From Promethearchaeota archaeon (GTDB taxonomy: Archaea; Asgardarchaeota; Lokiarchaeia; Sigynarchaeales; MK-D1), in NCBI GenBank assembly GCA_016839865.1, contig JAEOTN010000291.1, positions 1 through 7,941 of the forward strand: 7,941 nt of DNA. The letters are read 5' to 3'. Within the stretch, counting starts at the first letter, position 1. Each line of letters begins with the position of its first letter. Made by a program: the position numbers and the translations under genes. The notes under the pieces are model-generated. The model was given only the letters and a program-made list of their open reading frames with translations. It ran no database searches and was not told where the DNA came from. Below, in pieces: positions 6,154-7,941 of the stretch.

Positions 6154-7941
6154 TGGCAGTAAAACGTCGTGAATTGCTTATTTGCAGAAGTACTGGTTGT
6201 AATTCAATGGATGCATTAGCTGTACATGAAGAATTCAAAAAACAGTTAAAAAAATTAAATTTAACAATGGTTGAATTGAAGAAAACCGGATGCCGAGGAT
6301 TCTGTGAAGCAGGACCTAGTATCCTAGTTCAACCTGATGATGTGTTGTATGTTCATATCAAACCAAAAGATGTTGCTGAAATTGTTCAAAAACATCTCAT
6401 AAATAATGAAATAGTTCAACATCTGGTATACATGGATCCCCAAACAGAAGGATTCGTTCCTAAGATGGATGAAATCCAGTTTTTCCATAAACAAAAAAAA
6501 ATTACTCTGGAGCATTGTGGTTTAATCGATCCTGAAAATATTGATGAGTATATCAATTTGGGGGGTTATGAACAATATGAGAAATGTGTTAAGAAGCTAA
6601 AGTCCTCTGAAGTCATTAGTACAGTAAAAGATTCCCGATTACGAGGACGAGGTGGTGCTGGATTTCCCACAGGGTTGAAATGGGAGCTATGTGCTAAGGA
6701 ATTAGAAGATATAAAATACATTGTTTGTAATGGGGACGAGGGGGATCCCGGGGCTTTTATGGATAGAACTCTTCTCGAAAGTGATCCCCATAGTGTAATT
6801 GAGGGAATGTGCATCGGGGCATACGCAATTGGAGCAACTGAAGGATTTATTTATTTGCGTGCGGAATACAGACTAGCAATAAGAAGATTCGAAATAGCTA
6901 TTAGACAAGCTCGGATGAATGGATTCTTGGGGAAGAATATTTTTAATTCAGGGTTTGATTTTGATATACACCTAAAAAAAGGAGCAGGAGCTTTCGTTTG
7001 TGGGGAGGAAACCGCACTTATGGCTTCTGTTGAAGGAAAGAGAGGTAATCCTCGACCTAGACCACCTTTTCCAGCGCAATCAGGATTATGGGGTAAGCCA
7101 ACTAACATCAACAACGTAAAGACATGGGCAACCGTTCCCCACATATTATCCATGGGTGCTAAAGAATATTCCAAAATTGGAACGGAAGATGCCTCTGGAA
7201 CTATAATCCTAGCATTGACAGGAAAGATCAATAACTCTGGTCTGGTAGAAATACCCATGGGAACCACAATTCGAGATGTTGTATTTGATATTGGAGGAGG
7301 AATTCCTCATGGTAAAAAATTTAAAGCAATCCAGATAGGTGGACCATCAGGAGGATGCATTCCTTCCGAACATCTTGACACTGTAATGGACTACAAAAAC
7401 TTAACAGCTCTTGGAGCGATAATGGGTTCAGGTGGTGTAATTGTTCTAGATGAAGACACTTGCATGGTAGATCTTGCTCATTATTTTATTACTTTTACAC
7501 AACGTGAGTCTTGTGGTAAATGTGCCCCATGTAGGGTCGGAACACTAAAAATGTTAGACATTTTAACAAAATTCAAACAAGGTAAAGCATATTTAGAAGA
7601 TATCAATCGGTTGGAACATTTAGCAGATATAGTGAAGAAAACTTCGCTGTGCGGATTAGGACAAACTGCTCCTAATCCTGTGTTAACAACGATTCGTTAT
7701 TTTAGAGACGAATATGAAGCTCATGTGAATGGAAAGTGCCCAGCACTTGTCTGTAAAGACTTAATTAGTTATGAAGTTATTTCAACTAAATGCATTGGAT
7801 GTACACTCTGTGCAAAGAATTGTCCAGTAAGTGAAATAACTGGGGAAGCGAAAATTGCTCATAAAATTGATCCAGAAATTTGTATCCGATGTGGATTATG
7901 CATTGTGCAATGTCCGAGTCAAGCTATACGAAAAATCGAAG
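6153..7941 (+). CDS. nuoF: NuoF/HndC-type NAD(P)-binding iron-sulfur flavoprotein subunit, 3'-truncated
   Basis: It binds FMN and NAD(P)H and links them to iron-sulfur clusters; with NuoE it forms the diaphorase module of a soluble redox complex. No stop is reached: 596 codons are visible. Domains in order: a thioredoxin-like [2Fe-2S] domain (about 1-90; Cys11, Cys16, Cys47, Cys51); the FMN/NAD core with RGRGGAGFPTG (164-174), CNGDEGDPGAF (192-202) and GAGAFVCGEETAL (277-289); the SLBB-like region and NuoF [4Fe-4S] site (ESCGKCAPCR with Cys454, Cys457, Cys460, plus Cys500 in SLCGLGQ); and a C-terminal 2x[4Fe-4S] ferredoxin domain (Cys547, 550, 553, 557 and Cys577, 580, 583, 587). This is the HndC/HydB layout, not that of complex I NuoF, which lacks the first and last domains. 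About 600 residues is usual, so the gene probably ends shortly past the edge. No residue needed for cofactor binding appears missing. Confidence 0.96.
   Translation, partial: MAVKRRELLICRSTGCNSMDALAVHEEFKKQLKKLNLTMVELKKTGCRGFCEAGPSILVQPDDVLYVHIKPKDVAEIVQKHLINNEIVQHLVYMDPQTEGFVPKMDEIQFFHKQKKITLEHCGLIDPENIDEYINLGGYEQYEKCVKKLKSSEVISTVKDSRLRGRGGAGFPTGLKWELCAKELEDIKYIVCNGDEGDPGAFMDRTLLESDPHSVIEGMCIGAYAIGATEGFIYLRAEYRLAIRRFEIAIRQARMNGFLGKNIFNSGFDFDIHLKKGAGAFVCGEETALMASVEGKRGNPRPRPPFPAQSGLWGKPTNINNVKTWATVPHILSMGAKEYSKIGTEDASGTIILALTGKINNSGLVEIPMGTTIRDVVFDIGGGIPHGKKFKAIQIGGPSGGCIPSEHLDTVMDYKNLTALGAIMGSGGVIVLDEDTCMVDLAHYFITFTQRESCGKCAPCRVGTLKMLDILTKFKQGKAYLEDINRLEHLADIVKKTSLCGLGQTAPNPVLTTIRYFRDEYEAHVNGKCPALVCKDLISYEVISTKCIGCTLCAKNCPVSEITGEAKIAHKIDPEICIRCGLCIVQCPSQAIRKIE

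Noticed and set aside
6324..7267. Three minus-strand open frames (63, 82 and 138 codons) opposite the NuoF-like gene.
   Set aside because: They lie wholly antisense to a conserved gene with all cofactor motifs, have no family resemblance and no ribosome-binding site; they are frame shadows.
6153..7941. The NuoF-like gene as part of a respiratory complex I operon.
   Set aside because: The N-terminal [2Fe-2S] domain and C-terminal double ferredoxin domain are absent from standard complex I NuoF and are typical of HndC/HydB-type soluble complexes.

Overview
The window is AT-rich and tightly packed. It holds eight protein-coding genes, two of them cut by the window edges, and I see no RNA gene, mobile element or CRISPR array. 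Several signs point to an archaeon: a deoxyhypusine synthase family gene, a V4R-type domain protein, Shine-Dalgarno motifs close to GTG/TTG starts, TATA-like boxes, and T-tracts instead of strong stem-loop terminators. The lineage cannot be fixed from this sequence. An Asgard-type or other mesophilic anaerobic archaeon would fit, but that is a guess.

Layout. At the left edge is the 3' part of a transglutaminase-fold protein (plus strand). It converges, with only 7 bp between stop codons, on a minus-strand pair: a polytopic membrane protein of unknown function (1971-1132), then a HAM1/ITPase-type nucleotide house-cleaning pyrophosphatase (1127-555). A 77-bp divergent promoter region (1972-2048) separates this pair from a plus-strand V4R-like ligand-binding protein (2049-2585). 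Next comes a probable translation operon: arginyl-tRNA synthetase (2665-4551), followed 9 bp later by a deoxyhypusine synthase family protein (4561-5481). After a 159-bp gap with T-tracts and a TATA-like element, a redox operon starts: a NuoE/HndA-type [2Fe-2S] subunit (5641-6153) overlaps by one base a NuoF/HndC-type subunit (6153 to the window end, no stop reached).

How they work together. NuoE and NuoF form the NAD(P)H-oxidising or -reducing diaphorase module of multimeric hydrogenases, formate dehydrogenases or electron-bifurcating complexes. The NuoF chain carries an N-terminal thioredoxin-like [2Fe-2S] domain, the FMN/NAD core with its [4Fe-4S] site, and a C-terminal 2x[4Fe-4S] ferredoxin domain. 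This is the HndC/HydB layout rather than that of respiratory complex I. The catalytic partner should lie just beyond the right edge. ArgRS and the deoxyhypusine synthase relative both bear on protein synthesis (tRNA charging and, if the function holds, aIF5A modification).

Points worth a second look: the ArgRS resembles the Bacteroidetes-type subgroup of the enzyme; the deoxyhypusine synthase carries Lys-Asn-Tyr where the human enzyme has Lys-His-His; an inverted repeat plus T8 tract covers the start of the ITPase gene; and at least five of the seven visible gene starts are GTG or TTG. I do not see a clearly new multi-gene system. The least explained proteins are the membrane protein with its charged tail and the V4R-like protein divergent from it.
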